DNA from: Oscillospiraceae bacterium
GTDB taxonomy: Bacteria > Bacillota > Clostridia > Oscillospirales > Oscillospiraceae
DNA: 64,000 bases
Direction: 5' to 3'
Assembly (NCBI GenBank): GCA_017429835.1
Contig: JAFROD010000051.1
Span: 1 to 64,000, forward strand
The position numbers and the translations under genes were made by a program. Below the pieces are notes generated by a model, which saw nothing but the letters and a program-made list of their open reading frames with translations, was not told the DNA's origin and made no database searches. Positions 16,540-26,726 of this stretch are shown in pieces (within the stretch, counting starts at the first letter, position 1; the number at the start of each line of letters is the position of its first letter).

Positions 16540-17787
16540 TTATCCGGCGTTCGGTCGCTTCACTTTCGTGCGCGTGACCTTCGGCTCATCGCCGTTCAAA
16601 ACGCAGTCCCTCGTGATCAGCACCTTGGTGATGGAAGGATCGGACGGGATCTCGTACATGATCTTCGTCATGACGTCCTCCAGCACGGCACGCAGTCCGC
16701 GCGCGCCGATCTTCCGGTCGATCGCCTTCTGCGCGATCGCTTCCAGCGCATCCTGCTCAAAATCGAGCGACACGTGGTCCAGCTCAAGAAGCCTGCGGTA
16801 CTGACGGCAGAGCGCGTTTTTCGGCTCTGTCAGAATACGGATCAGATCCTCCTTGTTCAGGCTGCTCAGACTGGTGACGACAGGCATTCTGCCGACCAGC
16901 TCCGGAATGATGCCGAATTTCAGAAGATCGTGGGGCTGAACTTGCGCAAACAGCTTGCCGACGTCCCGCTCCGCACGGTTTTTCAGCTCGGCGCCAAAGC
17001 CGAGACTGGAACGGTCGACGCGCTTTTCGATGATCTTGTCCAGACCGTCGAACGCGCCGCCGCAGATGAAGAGGATATTGGTCGTGTCGATCTGGATGAA
17101 CTCCTGCTGCGGATGCTTTCTGCCGCCCTGCGGCGGGACGTTCGCAACCGTTCCCTCCAGGATCTTCAGCAGCGCCTGCTGCACGCCTTCGCCAGATACG
17201 TCACGGGTAATTGAGGTATTTTCGCTCTTGCGGGCGATTTTGTCCATTTCGTCGATGTAGATGATGCCGCGCTCGGCAAGCTCTACGTCGAAATCAGCCG
17301 CCTGCAGCAGCCGAAGCAGAATGTTCTCCACGTCCTCGCCCACGTAGCCCGCCTCGGTCAGCGTGGTCGCGTCGGCAATGGCAAACGGTACGTTCAGGAT
17401 TTTTGCGAGCGTCTGCGCAAAAAGCGTCTTGCCGCAGCCGGTCGGGCCGATCAGCAGAATATTGCTCTTTTGCAGCTCCACGTCGGAGATATTGCCGAAG
17501 TAGATGCGCTTATAGTGGTTATACACCGCGACGGAAAGCGCGATCTTCGCGTCCTCCTGCCCGATGATGTAACCGTCCATGTATTCCTTGATCTCCTTCG
17601 GCGTCGGAAGGCGATCCGGAGCCTGCAGTTCGCCGCGGTCTTCGGTTTCGTACATATTCTCCGCCAGAAGGTTGGAGCAAAGCTCCACGCACTCATTGCA
17701 GATATAGACGTCCGGGCCGGACAGAATACGCTCGACCTGTCCCTGCGTTTTGCCGCAGAAGGAACAGCGGATCAGTTTTTCAGCCAA
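16540..17787 (-). CDS. clpX: ATP-dependent protease ATPase subunit ClpX
   Basis: The AAA+ unfoldase that feeds substrates to ClpP. 415 residues. The N-terminal zinc-binding domain has four cysteines (Cys8, Cys11, Cys30, Cys33) that dimerise and bind adaptors. Walker A is GPTGCGKTL, Walker [11 protein letters not shown], and the ClpP-docking loop reads LGF in [10 protein letters not shown]. Clustered with clpP (17-base gap) and tig upstream, lon downstream. A terminator-like hairpin lies just after its stop. Confidence 0.97.
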   Translation of the reverse strand: MAEKLIRCSFCGKTQGQVERILSGPDVYICNECVELCSNLLAENMYETEDRGELQAPDRLPTPKEIKEYMDGYIIGQEDAKIALSVAVYNHYKRIYFGNISDVELQKSNILLIGPTGCGKTLFAQTLAKILNVPFAIADATTLTEAGYVGEDVENILLRLLQAADFDVELAERGIIYIDEMDKIARKSENTSITRDVSGEGVQQALLKILEGTVANVPPQGGRKHPQQEFIQIDTTNILFICGGAFDGLDKIIEKRVDRSSLGFGAELKNRAERDVGKLFAQVQPHDLLKFGIIPELVGRMPVVTSLSSLNKEDLIRILTEPKNALCRQYRRLLELDHVSLDFEQDALEAIAQKAIDRKIGARGLRAVLEDVMTKIMYEIPSDPSITKVLITRDCVLNGDEPKVTRTKVKRPNAG

Positions 17788-17803
17788 AACAATCTCCCCT
17801 TAA

Positions 17804-18385
17804 TTATCTCTGATAGATCACCTGATCGACAAGCCCGTATTCCTTCGCTTCCTCAGCGGAAAGGAAGTGATCGCGCTCGCAGTCGGCAGCGACCTGCTCG
17901 TACGGCTTGCCGGTGTTTTCGGCGAGAATCTGGTTCAAACGCTTCTTGATATCGAGAATACGCTGCGCGTGGATCTGAATATCGGTGACCTGACCCTGTG
18001 CGCCGCCGGACGGCTGATGGATCATGATCTCGGCGTTCGGAAGCGCGTAGCGCTTGCCCTTCGTACCGGAGGAAAGCAGGAACGCGCCCATCGAAGCCGC
18101 CATACCGACGCAGATCGTCGAAACGTCGCACTTGATATACTTCATCGTGTCATAAATCGCCATGCCGGCAGTGACACTGCCGCCGGGGCTGTTGATGTAG
18201 AACTGGATGTCCTTGTCGGGATCCTGCGCCTCCAGATACAGAAGCTGCGCGACGACAAGGCTCGCAGTGGTGTCGTTGACCTCTTCCGAAAGGAAGATGA
18301 TACGGTCGTTCAGCAGGCGGGAGAAAATATCATACGAACGCTCGCCGCGGCTGGTTTGTTCAACAACATAGGGTACTAAGCTCAT
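17804..18385 (-). CDS. clpP: ATP-dependent Clp protease proteolytic subunit
   Basis: The serine peptidase that forms the ClpP tetradecamer. Start at 18385 ([14 protein letters not shown]) follows AAAGGAG at 8 bases; an in-frame ATG at 18409 has no site. 193 residues is normal. The catalytic Ser is in GMAASMGAF, His in MIHQPSGG, and the Asp in the [10 protein letters not shown] region. It follows tig by 45 bases without a terminator. Confidence 0.97.
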   Translation of the reverse strand: MSLVPYVVEQTSRGERSYDIFSRLLNDRIIFLSEEVNDTTASLVVAQLLYLEAQDPDKDIQFYINSPGGSVTAGMAIYDTMKYIKCDVSTICVGMAASMGAFLLSSGTKGKRYALPNAEIMIHQPSGGAQGQVTDIQIHAQRILDIKKRLNQILAENTGKPYEQVAADCERDHFLSAEEAKEYGLVDQVIYQR

Positions 18386-18430
18386 AGCAATGCTCCTTTC
18401 TCGAAACATTCTAACCGTTCCGAAAGAGGA

Positions 18431-19738
18431 TTATTCCTCTTCCTTCTTCTCCTCTGACTTCGGGGCGACGGCGATCGCGCTGTCCGCGATTAACTTCGCA
18501 GCCTTGCGGACCTGCAGATCACCCTCCATGCCCTTGCGGTCGAGGATCTCCTTGATCTTTTCAACGTCCATCTTGTAAGATTCCGCGAGTTTTGCGTACT
18601 CCTCCTCGCACTCCTCGTCGGTGACTTCGATCTTCTCCGCGTCAACGACGGCATCCAGCAGGACGTTGGTCTTCACGGCGTTCAGCGCGCCGGGACGGAG
18701 GCTGTTCTTGATGTTCTCCATCGTGCCGCCCATCATATTGGCGTATGCTTCCAGAGAAGCGCCCTGGGAGCGAAGCTCATAGTCCATGCGCTCCATTTGA
18801 CGCTCCAGCTCTTCTTCGACCATGCTGTCGGGAATCTCGACGGTCATATTGGCGACCGCCTTTTCGATCGCGGCGTTCTCAAACGCACGGTCGATGCCCG
18901 CCTGTTTCTCGTCGCGCACGCGCTTTTCGATATCGGCGCGCAGCTCCGCCATGGTGTCGAATTCAGAGACGTCTTTCACGAACTCGTCGTCCTTCTCGGG
19001 AACGACGGTCTCCTTGACCTCGTGCAGCTTGACCTTGAAAACGACCGGCGCGCCCTTAAGCTCTTCCGCGTGGTAGTTTTCGGGGAAGGTCACGTTGATT
19101 TCCTTCTCCTCGCCCGCGCTCATGCCGACGACCTGCTCCTCAAAGCCGGGAATGAAGCTGCCGGAGCCGAGCTTCAGCTCGTAGCTTTCGCCCTTGCCGC
19201 CTTCAAACGCGACCCCGTCCTTGAAGCCCTCAAAGTCGATCACGGCGGTATCGCCGTCCTGCGCCGGACGGTCGACGGTAGTGATACGGGCGACGTTCTG
19301 CGCCATGCGGTCGATCTCCGCGTCGATCTCGGATTCCGCTACTTCAACTTCAACCTTCTCAATCTCAAGACCCTTGTAGTCGCCGAGGGTAACTTCGGGA
19401 TACAGATCGGTCTCGATCGTCAGAGTGACGGAGTCGTCGTCATTGATGACCAGATTGGAAACGCTCGGACGGCCGACGGGCTTGATGTCCTGCGTCAGGA
19501 CGCATTCCTTATAGATTTCAGGGAACAACTCCTCGATCGCGTCCTCAAAGAAGACGTGTTTGCCGTATGCCGCCTCAATGACCATGCGCGGCGCCTTGCC
19601 CTTGCGAAAGCCCGGAATGGAGATGTCCTTGCGGATTTTCAGATAGACCTTGTTGATCGCCGGTTCCAGTTCCGTGCGGCTGACGTCAGCAGTCACCTTC
19701 GCGTGGACGGCTTCTTTTTCTACGTTCTTTACAATCAT
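18431..19738 (-). CDS. tig: Trigger factor
   Basis: The ribosome-associated chaperone and peptidyl-prolyl isomerase that meets nascent chains at the exit tunnel. 435 residues: the ribosome-docking signature GFRKGKAPR (43-51), an FKBP-type PPIase domain (about 155-245; GDTAVIDFEGFKDG, SFIPGFEEQVVGM) and a helical C-terminal arm ending in a Glu/Lys-rich tail. First gene of the operon tig-clpP-clpX-lon-engB, with AGGAGG as its ribosome site and a sigma-A promoter about 60 bases upstream. Confidence 0.96.
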   Translation of the reverse strand: MIVKNVEKEAVHAKVTADVSRTELEPAINKVYLKIRKDISIPGFRKGKAPRMVIEAAYGKHVFFEDAIEELFPEIYKECVLTQDIKPVGRPSVSNLVINDDDSVTLTIETDLYPEVTLGDYKGLEIEKVEVEVAESEIDAEIDRMAQNVARITTVDRPAQDGDTAVIDFEGFKDGVAFEGGKGESYELKLGSGSFIPGFEEQVVGMSAGEEKEINVTFPENYHAEELKGAPVVFKVKLHEVKETVVPEKDDEFVKDVSEFDTMAELRADIEKRVRDEKQAGIDRAFENAAIEKAVANMTVEIPDSMVEEELERQMERMDYELRSQGASLEAYANMMGGTMENIKNSLRPGALNAVKTNVLLDAVVDAEKIEVTDEECEEEYAKLAESYKMDVEKIKEILDRKGMEGDLQVRKAAKLIADSAIAVAPKSEEKKEEE

Positions 19739-19759
19739 GGTTGGTTTCCTCCTATGTGT

Positions 19760-19775
19760 TGCGCCGAATGGCGCA
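19760..19775. other. Small hairpin in the tig leader
   Basis: TGCGCC (19760-19765) pairs with GGCGCA (19770-19775), loop GAAT, in the 5' leader just before the AGGAGG site of tig. It may stabilise the mRNA end or affect initiation; nothing further is visible. Confidence 0.4.
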
Positions 19776-19795
19776 CTATTACATATAGCCGCAAT

Positions 19796-19824
19796 ATTTT
19801 ATCAGATATTTGCGGATTTTTCAA
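19796..19824 (-). promoter_or_regulatory. Sigma-A promoter of the tig operon
   Basis: On the minus strand, TTGAAA (19824-19819), a 17-base spacer and TAAAAT (19801-19796). It lies just after the metallophosphoesterase stop (19835). An A/T-rich inverted repeat overlaps it (CCGCAATAT with ATATTTGCGG on the plus strand), so it may also help end the preceding operon. Confidence 0.7.
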
Positions 19825-19834
19825 CTATTATTTC

Positions 19835-20524
19835 CTATTTTAAGCGAAGCGGTTTGAATTTCAGGAAATCCGCGGCACAAAGCCGGAAATTCACACCGTC
19901 AAAGTTCCCCTCGATCGCAAGCTTGTGGCTGTCTCCGTGCAGATGTCCGTAGCAGCACTCCTTTACGCCGTATTTTTTGAGCAGCGCGAGAATATCCGGA
20001 CACTCATAGCCGCGGTAGCGAGGCGGATAGTGCAGGAAGCAAAAGATCTCTTCGCCTTCCGCCGCCATCAGTGAAGCTTCCAGGCGGATCAGCTCCCTTT
20101 TGAAAACCTTGTCGTTATGACTTCCCTCTTCCGCGTCCTCCTCGAAAAACCAGCCGCGGGTCCCGCAGATCGCGGTATCCTCATAGAGATAGGCGTTGTT
20201 GTTCAAGATGAACATATCGGAAAAACCGTTCTCCTCGCAGAAGCGATAGAACTTCGTCGCGGTCGTCCACCAGTAGTCGTGATTCCCCTTGAGAATGATC
20301 TTCCTTCCGGGGATCGCGCTGATAAATGCGAAGTCCTCTTTCGCGCCGTCCAAATCGAGCGCCCACGAAAGATCGCCGAGCAGCACCGTGGTATCCTCCG
20401 GACGGATGACGGACAGCCCTTCGCGGAGCTTGTCGATATAGTTGTTCCACGCGCCGCCGAATACGTCCATTGGCTTATCCGCGCCGAAGGACAGATGCAG
20501 GTCGCCGATCGCGTAAAGCGCCAT
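19835..20524 (-). CDS. Metallophosphoesterase (calcineurin-like)
   Basis: A dinuclear metal phosphoesterase of 229 residues with the full motif set: GDLHLSF (about 7-13), GDLSWALD, KGNHDYWW, a histidine in CFLHYPPRY and GHLHGD. The group (COG1768-like) is common in Clostridia, and the substrate is unknown. It is the last gene of the lepB operon, 15 bases after the dipeptidase gene. Substrate could be a nucleotide, phosphoprotein or lipid phosphate; the sequence does not decide. Confidence 0.85.
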   Translation of the reverse strand: MALYAIGDLHLSFGADKPMDVFGGAWNNYIDKLREGLSVIRPEDTTVLLGDLSWALDLDGAKEDFAFISAIPGRKIILKGNHDYWWTTATKFYRFCEENGFSDMFILNNNAYLYEDTAICGTRGWFFEEDAEEGSHNDKVFKRELIRLEASLMAAEGEEIFCFLHYPPRYRGYECPDILALLKKYGVKECCYGHLHGDSHKLAIEGNFDGVNFRLCAADFLKFKPLRLK

Positions 20525-20539
20525 CCGTCTTTCCTCCCT

Positions 20540-21466
20540 TCAGAACAATCGCAGTAGATTGTCGTAAAAAATGCAATTCAAAAGATACTCGCCGTATCCG
20601 CAGCCTTTTAGATAATCATAGAATCCTACATAGTCAGTTAGATCGCGGAAGCCCGACGGCAGAAGATCGCAGCCGTCCAGATCGCCGCCGAGCGCGACGT
20701 GCGTTTCTCCGCAGAGATTCAGCATGCGCTCCAAATGCTCGCGCAGCGTGTCAAAATCAGCGTTTTCGCCCAAAAACGGCCGATAGAGATTCAGCCCCAC
20801 CGTGCCGCCGGTCTCCGCGATCGCGCGAAGCTGATCGTCCGTCAGATTACGCGTATGCTCGCAAAGGGCGCGACAGTTGGAGTGGCTTGCCACGATCGGT
20901 TTTATTGTAATATCAACGATGTCCCAAAAAGAGGACTCCGAAATATGGCTGACGTCGATAATGATATTATTTTTTTGCGCGGCGCGGAGAAAAACCCTGC
21001 CGCGATCCGTCAAACGCTTATCACTGCTGTGACAGCCTGCGAGCGCGTTATCCGCGTTCCACGTCAGCGTGGACATGCGGAAGCCCTCCGCGCGAAGCTG
21101 CGGCAGACGTTCCGGATCGCAGCCGATGACCTCCGGGCCTTCGATGGAAAGCAGTGCGGCGATTCTCCCCTGTCCGTTCAGTTCGGCTACCTGCGCAGCG
21201 CTTTGGGCGAACGCGATACGTTCGCTGTTCTTCTCAACTTCTTCGCGCAGAATGCGCAGCGGAATCGTCAGATACTCCTCCTGCGTACACGGCATCAGCT
21301 CCGGCATGCCTGCATAGCTGCAAAAAGCAAACACCTGCGCGTAAGCGTGCAACGAGCTCGCTTTTACGAGATCGACGTGGCAGGTGTTTTGCAGGAGCGA
21401 ACTATGCTCCGTCCATAGCATGAACGAGGTATCGCAGTGACCGTCAAACAAGCGAATTTTACTCAA
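20540..21466 (-). CDS. Membrane dipeptidase, peptidase family M19
   Basis: A zinc dipeptidase of 308 residues resembling renal dipeptidase and bacterial PepE/AcdP-type enzymes that cleave L-L or L-D dipeptides. Zinc ligands are seen in FDGHCDTSF (HxD near the N-terminus), in LSIEGPEVI (metal-bridging Glu), and in the histidines of VSHISESSF and IVASHSNCRAL, followed by NLTDDQLRAIAETGG and the C-terminal GGDLDGCD. No signal peptide is seen, so the enzyme is probably cytosolic. Overlaps yraN by 8 bases. Confidence 0.9.
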   Translation of the reverse strand: MSKIRLFDGHCDTSFMLWTEHSSLLQNTCHVDLVKASSLHAYAQVFAFCSYAGMPELMPCTQEEYLTIPLRILREEVEKNSERIAFAQSAAQVAELNGQGRIAALLSIEGPEVIGCDPERLPQLRAEGFRMSTLTWNADNALAGCHSSDKRLTDRGRVFLRAAQKNNIIIDVSHISESSFWDIVDITIKPIVASHSNCRALCEHTRNLTDDQLRAIAETGGTVGLNLYRPFLGENADFDTLREHLERMLNLCGETHVALGGDLDGCDLLPSGFRDLTDYVGFYDYLKGCGYGEYLLNCIFYDNLLRLF

Positions 21467-21824
21467 AGGCGTTCTCCCAATGCTTGATTACCGGATGTTT
21501 GGTCTCCATTCCTTCGGGCGCATAAATCTCAATCACGTCAAAACGCGGCTGTTTCGTATTCTCCTCGTTTTGTGACAGATAGATCGCGGCAGTCTGCTTC
21601 AGTTTTTCCTGCTTTCTTCGGTCGACGAATTCCATTGCCTGACCGAAGTCTGCGTTTTTACGCAACTTCACTTCGACAAAAACAAGAAACTGTTTATTCT
21701 CCGCGATCAGGTCGATCTCGCCGAAGCGGGAGCGATAATTCGCAGCCGTGATCGAATAGCGTTTCTTCTGCAGATAGGCAGCCGCCAAGCTTTCGCCCCA
21801 GCGCCCAGATAAATCACGCGCCAT
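21459..21824 (-). CDS. yraN: YraN family protein (UPF0102, endonuclease-like fold)
   Basis: A 121-residue protein of the UPF0102 family, which has a restriction-endonuclease-like fold close to Holliday-junction resolvases. The family pattern is clear: GRWGESLAAAYLQKK at the N-terminus, then NYRSRFGEIDLIAE and LVFVEVKLRK, matching the catalytic E...D...ExK arrangement. The biochemical role is not established. It usually follows rnhB, as here, with an 11-base overlap. Confidence 0.9.
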   Translation of the reverse strand: MARDLSGRWGESLAAAYLQKKRYSITAANYRSRFGEIDLIAENKQFLVFVEVKLRKNADFGQAMEFVDRRKQEKLKQTAAIYLSQNEENTKQPRFDVIEIYAPEGMETKHPVIKHWENAFE

Positions 21825-22422
21825 AGAGCTTTTTGAGGAAGGTCATGCGGTGGATCGGACAGGGACCGTATTCGCGCAGCGCGGCGTAATGCGCCTGCGT
21901 GCCGTAGCCCTTATGGATCGCAAAGCCGTACTGCGGATAGATCGCGTCCTGCTCCTCCATAAAGCGGTCTCGCGTGACCTTGGCGAGGATCGACGCAGCG
22001 GCGATATTCGCGCTGAGGCTGTCGCCCTTGATGATCGTCTGCACGGGGATCTCGCCGAAATCCGGCTCACGGTTGCCGTCCACCAGCGCAAGCGATGGGC
22101 GAACGGAAAGCTGCTCGACCGCCCGCCGCATGGCAAGGAAAGTCGCTTGCAGGATATTGATCTCGTCGATGGTCTTTTCGTCGACCATGGCAATGCCGTA
22201 TGCGATCGCCTGCTCAACGATCATATCATAGAGCGCGCGGCGGCGTTTGTCCGACAGCTTCTTGGAGTCGTTCAATCCTTCGATATCCAGATCACGCGGC
22301 AGAATGACTGCGGCGGCGCAGACCGGCCCTGCCAAGGGCCCCCTGCCTGCTTCGTCAACGCCGCAGATCAGATCAAAGCCTTTCTCAAAGGCGGCATGTT
22401 CATACTTCCAAAGCTCACTCAT
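21814..22422 (-). CDS. rnhB: Ribonuclease HII
   Basis: Cuts the RNA strand of RNA-DNA hybrids and removes single ribonucleotides from DNA. 202 residues. DEAGRGPLAGPV (starting at residue 23) holds the first acidic residues; SLALVDGN and the later AAASILAKVTRDRFM complete the active site. Its start overlaps the rbgA stop by one base, and rbgA-rnhB-yraN is a conserved Firmicutes order. Confidence 0.96.
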   Translation of the reverse strand: MSELWKYEHAAFEKGFDLICGVDEAGRGPLAGPVCAAAVILPRDLDIEGLNDSKKLSDKRRRALYDMIVEQAIAYGIAMVDEKTIDEINILQATFLAMRRAVEQLSVRPSLALVDGNREPDFGEIPVQTIIKGDSLSANIAAASILAKVTRDRFMEEQDAIYPQYGFAIHKGYGTQAHYAALREYGPCPIHRMTFLKKLYGA

Positions 22423-23282
22423 TATTCAGGCTCCTCCAGCGTAAAACGTCCGATTTTACAGTTCCGGTATTCTTCCAGGAGTACTCTTGCCATACGCTCC
22501 GTATCGATCTCTCCGCGCGCCAGCAGGAAGCCGCGATTTCTTCCGGCTTCCTCCAGAAGCTCATAGCCCTTCGCGTCCGAGGGCAGATTGATTCTGTAGC
22601 GTTCGCGCAGCGCGTCAGGATAGCGTTTCCAGAGCAGGGCGATCAGATGACAAGCCAGGGTTTCCGTATCGAGAACGTCATCTTTGACCGCTCCGGTATA
22701 GGCAAGCCGTCTGCCGACCTCTTCGTCGTCGAATTTCGGCCAGAGTATGCCGGGCGTATCCAGAAGCAGCAATCCGTTATCCACCGTGACCCACTGCTTT
22801 CCACGCGTCACGCCGGGACGGTTTTCCGCCTTCGCGCCTTTGCGTCCGGAGATTTGATTGATAAAAGTCGATTTTCCGACGTTCGGAATGCCGACGATCA
22901 TCAACTTGAGCGGTTTATTGACAAAACCGCGCTCCAGATAGCGCTGCAGTTTTTCGGCAAGCAGTTCGCGCACCGTGGGGATAAAGCGGTCAATTCCCTT
23001 GCGGCTCTTGCAATCCGTTTTGAGAACGCAATAGCCCTTGCTCTTGAAATGATCGCTCCACCGCGCGGTCGCGGCGGGGTCTGCAAGGTCGATCCGGTTC
23101 AGGATCACCATACGCGGTTTTTTTCCGCAGATCGCGTCGATATCGGGGTTGCGGCTTGCCATCGGGATACGGGCGTCCAGCAGTTCGCAGACGGCGTCGA
23201 CCAGCTTGAGGTCTTCCTCCATTTGCCGGCGCGTTTTCGTCATGTGCCCCGGATACCATTGAATGTTCATTTTATCGTCCAT
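22422..23282 (-). CDS. rbgA: Ribosome biogenesis GTPase RbgA (YlqF)
   Basis: A circularly permuted GTPase needed to complete the 50S subunit. The order G4 (LNRIDL), then G1 (GIPNVGKSTFIN), then G3 (DTPGI) shows the permutation. The N-terminus MNIQWYPGHMTKTRRQM is diagnostic. The start may be 23282 (MDDKMNIQW), overlapping the lepB stop as TAATG, or 23270 (MNIQW). 286 residues is usual. In the lepB-rbgA-rnhB-yraN operon. Confidence 0.95.
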   Translation of the reverse strand: MDDKMNIQWYPGHMTKTRRQMEEDLKLVDAVCELLDARIPMASRNPDIDAICGKKPRMVILNRIDLADPAATARWSDHFKSKGYCVLKTDCKSRKGIDRFIPTVRELLAEKLQRYLERGFVNKPLKLMIVGIPNVGKSTFINQISGRKGAKAENRPGVTRGKQWVTVDNGLLLLDTPGILWPKFDDEEVGRRLAYTGAVKDDVLDTETLACHLIALLWKRYPDALRERYRINLPSDAKGYELLEEAGRNRGFLLARGEIDTERMARVLLEEYRNCKIGRFTLEEPE

Positions 23283-23953
23283 TACGACACCGTTCCGATC
23301 CGTCCGAAATCACGCGAGCCGGTTTCCGGATCTTTCCCCGGAAGGACGATCAGCAACACCTTGCCGAGCACCTGATTGAGCTTGATTTGCCCGATTTCCG
23401 CATAGCGGCTGTCAGCGGAATTGTTGCGGTTGTCGCCCATGACGAATATGCAGTCCTTCTCGACGGTTACCTCCATCGGTACGTCGTATCTTGCCTGCAT
23501 CAATTCCTTGATATAAGGCTCGTTCAGCAGAACGCCGTCTACCCAGACGCGAATCTCGCCCTTCGTATCATAGTCGATCCGCACGGTCTGACCTTCCGTG
23601 GCGATCACACGCTTGACGATCGGCTCGCCGTCACGGAAGTCCAGCTTCCGCGCAACGATGATGTCGCCGTATTCCAGATCGCCCATGATGACGTTGCTCT
23701 GCAGCGCGAGATAATCCTTGTCCTGCAGGGTCGGCAGCATGGAACCGCCGTTCACGCCGACCAGACGAACGAAAAAGACAAAAATCAGCGTGATTGCAGC
23801 GAGGATATAGACCAAATCATGCAGCAGCGCGTAAACGTCGTAAAGGAACCCGCCCTTTTTCTCTTCCGGTTTCTCCTCAGCGGGCTCTTCCTGCGCTTCT
23901 GCTAAAACTTCTTCCTTGATTTCTTCCGATTTTTCTTCGTATTTCTCTCCCAC
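23282..23953 (-). CDS. lepB: Signal peptidase I
   Basis: Membrane serine protease that removes signal peptides from exported proteins. The start is placed at a GTG at 23953 (protein begins with the GEKYEEK segment), since GGAA lies upstream and the promoter -10 overlaps the further upstream ATG at 24007, making that start unlikely. The 223-residue product has an unusual acidic Glu-rich N-terminal tail (about 25 residues), one membrane segment (about 38-60), catalytic Ser in NGGSMLPTL, catalytic Lys in IVKRVIA and the conserved MGDNRNNSADSR. It starts an operon that continues with rbgA. Confidence 0.93.
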   Translation of the reverse strand: MGEKYEEKSEEIKEEVLAEAQEEPAEEKPEEKKGGFLYDVYALLHDLVYILAAITLIFVFFVRLVGVNGGSMLPTLQDKDYLALQSNVIMGDLEYGDIIVARKLDFRDGEPIVKRVIATEGQTVRIDYDTKGEIRVWVDGVLLNEPYIKELMQARYDVPMEVTVEKDCIFVMGDNRNNSADSRYAEIGQIKLNQVLGKVLLIVLPGKDPETGSRDFGRIGTVS

Positions 23954-23995
23954 AACCGTCGTTCCTTTCCCGATACATATTTTTCCTAATACATG

Positions 23996-24001
23996 ATTAT
24001 A
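23996..24001 (-). promoter_or_regulatory. Promoter -10 of the lepB operon
   Basis: A perfect TATAAT on the minus strand at 24001-23996. The -35 is poor (TTTATT at about 17 bases). The inferred start near 23989 gives a 36-base leader to the GTG start of lepB. Confidence 0.6.
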
Positions 24002-24034
24002 CACCAAACAGGAGCGGAAATAAAGAAGAAAATG

Positions 24035-24067
24035 AAAAAATCGTCCGACTGTTTGCCAGTCGGACGA
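24035..24067 (-). terminator. Terminator of valS
   Basis: An 11-bp perfect stem (24041-24051 with 24057-24067, loop TTTGC) lies 6 bases after the valS stop; on the minus strand it is followed by T6. Classic intrinsic terminator. Confidence 0.92.
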
Positions 24068-24073
24068 TACGGA

Positions 24074-26707
24074 TTATAACGCTTTCAGACGCGCTTCGCT
24101 CTCTTCAAGCTGCTTGAGCAGTGCTTCGAATTTTTCCGCCTTTGCGCGCTCTGCGGCGACGACAGCTTCCGGCGCCTTTGCGACGAAGCTTTCATTTCCG
24201 AGCTTGGCGCGAATGCCGGCAAGACCCTTTTCGGTCTTTTCCTTTTCCTTTGCAATGCGATCGAGCTCTTTTCCCACGTCCAAAAGCTGGCTCATGGGCA
24301 TATAGAGCGCGGCGTCATGGGTCACGCAGGAAATCATGGACTCATGCCCTTCCGGCTCCGCTGTGGAAATCACAACGTCGTCGGCATAGGCAAGGCGCGT
24401 GATGAAGCCCTTGCCGGCTTCAAAAATTTCCGGCTTACGCGTGACGATATAGAGCGTACATTTCTTCGATGGCGGCACGTTCATTTCCGCCCTGCGGTTG
24501 CGGACGGAACGGATCGCGTTCATAATGCTCTCCATCGCGTCCTCCTCTGCCTTGAAGTAGAGGTCTTCGCGGTATTTCGGCCACGAAGCGACGATCAAAG
24601 CTTCGCCTTCGTGCGGGATCGCCTGCCAGATCTCTTCGGTGATGAACGGCATGAACGGGTGCATCAGGCGCAGGATCTGATCCAGCACGTACAGAAGCAC
24701 CTTCTGCGCAGACGCCTTGCTTTCCGCGTCTTCGCCGTACAGACGCGCCTTCGTCAGCTCGATATACCAGTCGCAGTAGCTGTCCCAGATAAAGTCGTAG
24801 ACCTTCTGCACGGCGATACCGAGTTCGTACTTGTCCAGATTTTCCGTGACGTCCGCGATCAGCGTATTGAGCTTCGAGAGGATCCACTTGTCGGCGGTCT
24901 CCAGTTCGGACAGCGCGGGCAACTCGTTTTTGTCAATGCTGAGGTTCATCATGACGTAGCGGCTGGCGTTCCAGAGTTTATTGGCAAAGTTGCGCATGGC
25001 TTCGCAGCGTTCGACGTAGAAGCGCATATCGTTGCCGGGCGAATTCGCCGTGATCATGTTCATGCGCAGCGCGTCGGAGCCGAAGCGCTCGATCATTTCC
25101 AGAGGATCGATGCCGTTGCCGAGCGACTTCGACATCTTTCTGCCCTTGTCGTCGCGGATCAGGCCGTGAATCAGCACGGTGTGGAACGGCGGCTTTCCCG
25201 TCTGCTTGCAGGCGGAGAAGATCATGCGCGATACCCAGAAGAAGATGATATCATAGCCTGTGACCAGCACGTCGGTCGGATAGAAATACTTGAAATCCTC
25301 TGTCTCCGTATCGGGCCAGCCGAGGGTCTCGAACGGCCACAGGGCGGAAGAGAACCACGTATCCAGCACGTCCTCGTCGCGGGTGATATTCTTGCTGCCG
25401 CACTTCTCGCAGCAGATTGCGTCCTCGCGGGAGACGGTCACGTGACCGCAGTCGCCGCAGTACCACGCGGGAATCTGATGTCCCCACCAGAGCTGGCGGG
25501 AGATGCACCAGTCGCGCACGTTCTCCATCCAGTTGGTATAGATTTTCGTGAATCGTTCGGGAACGAACTTTGTTTCGCCCTCTCTCACGACGCGCAGCGC
25601 TTCCTCCGCCAGCGGCTTCATCTTGACGAACCACTGCGCAGAGATGATCGGCTCGACGTCGCGGTGGCAGCGGTAACACGTACCGACGTTATGGCTGTAC
25701 GGCTCGACCTTGACGAGGTAGCCCTGTTCTTCGAGATCGGCGACGATCTGCTTTCTCGCTTCGTAGCGATCCATGCCCTCGTATTTTCCGCCGAATTCGT
25801 TGACCTTGCCGTTGTCGTCCAGCACGCGGATGATCTCCAGATTGTGCCGCAGACCGACCTCAAAGTCGTTCGGGTCATGCGCGGGCGTCATCTTGACGCA
25901 GCCGGTGCCGAAGTCCATTTCGGCGTAATCGTCTGCAACGACCGGGATCTCCTTGTTCACGAGCGGCAGAATGACGGTCTTGCCGACGATGTCCTTGTAG
26001 CGCTCGTCGTTCGGGTTGACGCAGACGCCACTGTCGCCGAGCATCGTCTCGGGTCTGGTGGTTGCGACGATGACCTCGCCGCTGCCGTCCGCGAGCGGAT
26101 AACGAATGTGCCAAAGATTACCGGGTTTATCAACGTATTCGACCTCCGCGTCGGACAGCGCGGTCACGCAGTGCGGGCACCAGTTGATAATGCGGCTTCC
26201 CTTATAGATCAAGCCTTGTTCATAGAGATTTACGAAGACCTCGCGCACCGCCTTGGAGCAGCGCTCGTCCATCGTGAAACAGGCGCGGTCCCAATCGCAC
26301 GACGCGCCGAGCTTCTTCTGCTGCTCGACGATGCGATTGCCGTACTGGTGCTTCCATGCCCAGACCTTTTCAAGGAATTTTTCTCTGCCGAGATCGTAAC
26401 GCGTAATTCCCTCTTTGCGCAGCTCCTCCTCGACCTTGATCTGCGTGGCGATGCCCGCGTGATCGACGCCGGGCAGCCACAGCGCGGCATAGCCCTGCAT
26501 GCGCTTGAAGCGGATCAGCACGTCCTGCAGCGCGGCGTCCATCGCATGCCCCATGTGAAGCTGTCCTGTGACGTTGGGAGGGGGCATGACGATCGTAAAC
26601 GGCTTTTTATCCGGGTCGCGTTCCGCATGGAAATAGCCGCGGTCGCACCAGAACTGATACAGTTTGGACTCCACTTCCTGCGGATTATAGGTTTTCGGTA
26701 ATTCCAT
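24074..26707 (-). CDS. valS: Valine--tRNA ligase
   Basis: Class I aminoacyl-tRNA synthetase charging tRNA-Val. Start at 26707 ([15 protein letters not shown]), 877 residues, with an AAAGGAGC ribosome site; the open frame upstream runs through the T-box leader and is not coding. The HIGH motif reads HMGH in [15 protein letters not shown] and the KMSKS motif is exact in [12 protein letters not shown] four-cysteine zinc knuckle (CGDCGH ... CCEKCGSKN) lies in the connective region, seen in many bacterial ValRS. A C-terminal coiled-coil (about 810-877) matches the tRNA-binding arm. Expression is controlled by an upstream T-box. Confidence 0.97.
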   Translation of the reverse strand: MELPKTYNPQEVESKLYQFWCDRGYFHAERDPDKKPFTIVMPPPNVTGQLHMGHAMDAALQDVLIRFKRMQGYAALWLPGVDHAGIATQIKVEEELRKEGITRYDLGREKFLEKVWAWKHQYGNRIVEQQKKLGASCDWDRACFTMDERCSKAVREVFVNLYEQGLIYKGSRIINWCPHCVTALSDAEVEYVDKPGNLWHIRYPLADGSGEVIVATTRPETMLGDSGVCVNPNDERYKDIVGKTVILPLVNKEIPVVADDYAEMDFGTGCVKMTPAHDPNDFEVGLRHNLEIIRVLDDNGKVNEFGGKYEGMDRYEARKQIVADLEEQGYLVKVEPYSHNVGTCYRCHRDVEPIISAQWFVKMKPLAEEALRVVREGETKFVPERFTKIYTNWMENVRDWCISRQLWWGHQIPAWYCGDCGHVTVSREDAICCEKCGSKNITRDEDVLDTWFSSALWPFETLGWPDTETEDFKYFYPTDVLVTGYDIIFFWVSRMIFSACKQTGKPPFHTVLIHGLIRDDKGRKMSKSLGNGIDPLEMIERFGSDALRMNMITANSPGNDMRFYVERCEAMRNFANKLWNASRYVMMNLSIDKNELPALSELETADKWILSKLNTLIADVTENLDKYELGIAVQKVYDFIWDSYCDWYIELTKARLYGEDAESKASAQKVLLYVLDQILRLMHPFMPFITEEIWQAIPHEGEALIVASWPKYREDLYFKAEEDAMESIMNAIRSVRNRRAEMNVPPSKKCTLYIVTRKPEIFEAGKGFITRLAYADDVVISTAEPEGHESMISCVTHDAALYMPMSQLLDVGKELDRIAKEKEKTEKGLAGIRAKLGNESFVAKAPEAVVAAERAKAEKFEALLKQLEESEARLKAL

Positions 26708-26726
26708 AATATCTGCTCCTTTGCTG

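Noticed and set aside
24317..26701. Open frame of 794 codons opposite valS
   Set aside because: Antisense shadow produced by GC-biased codon use of valS; no motifs.
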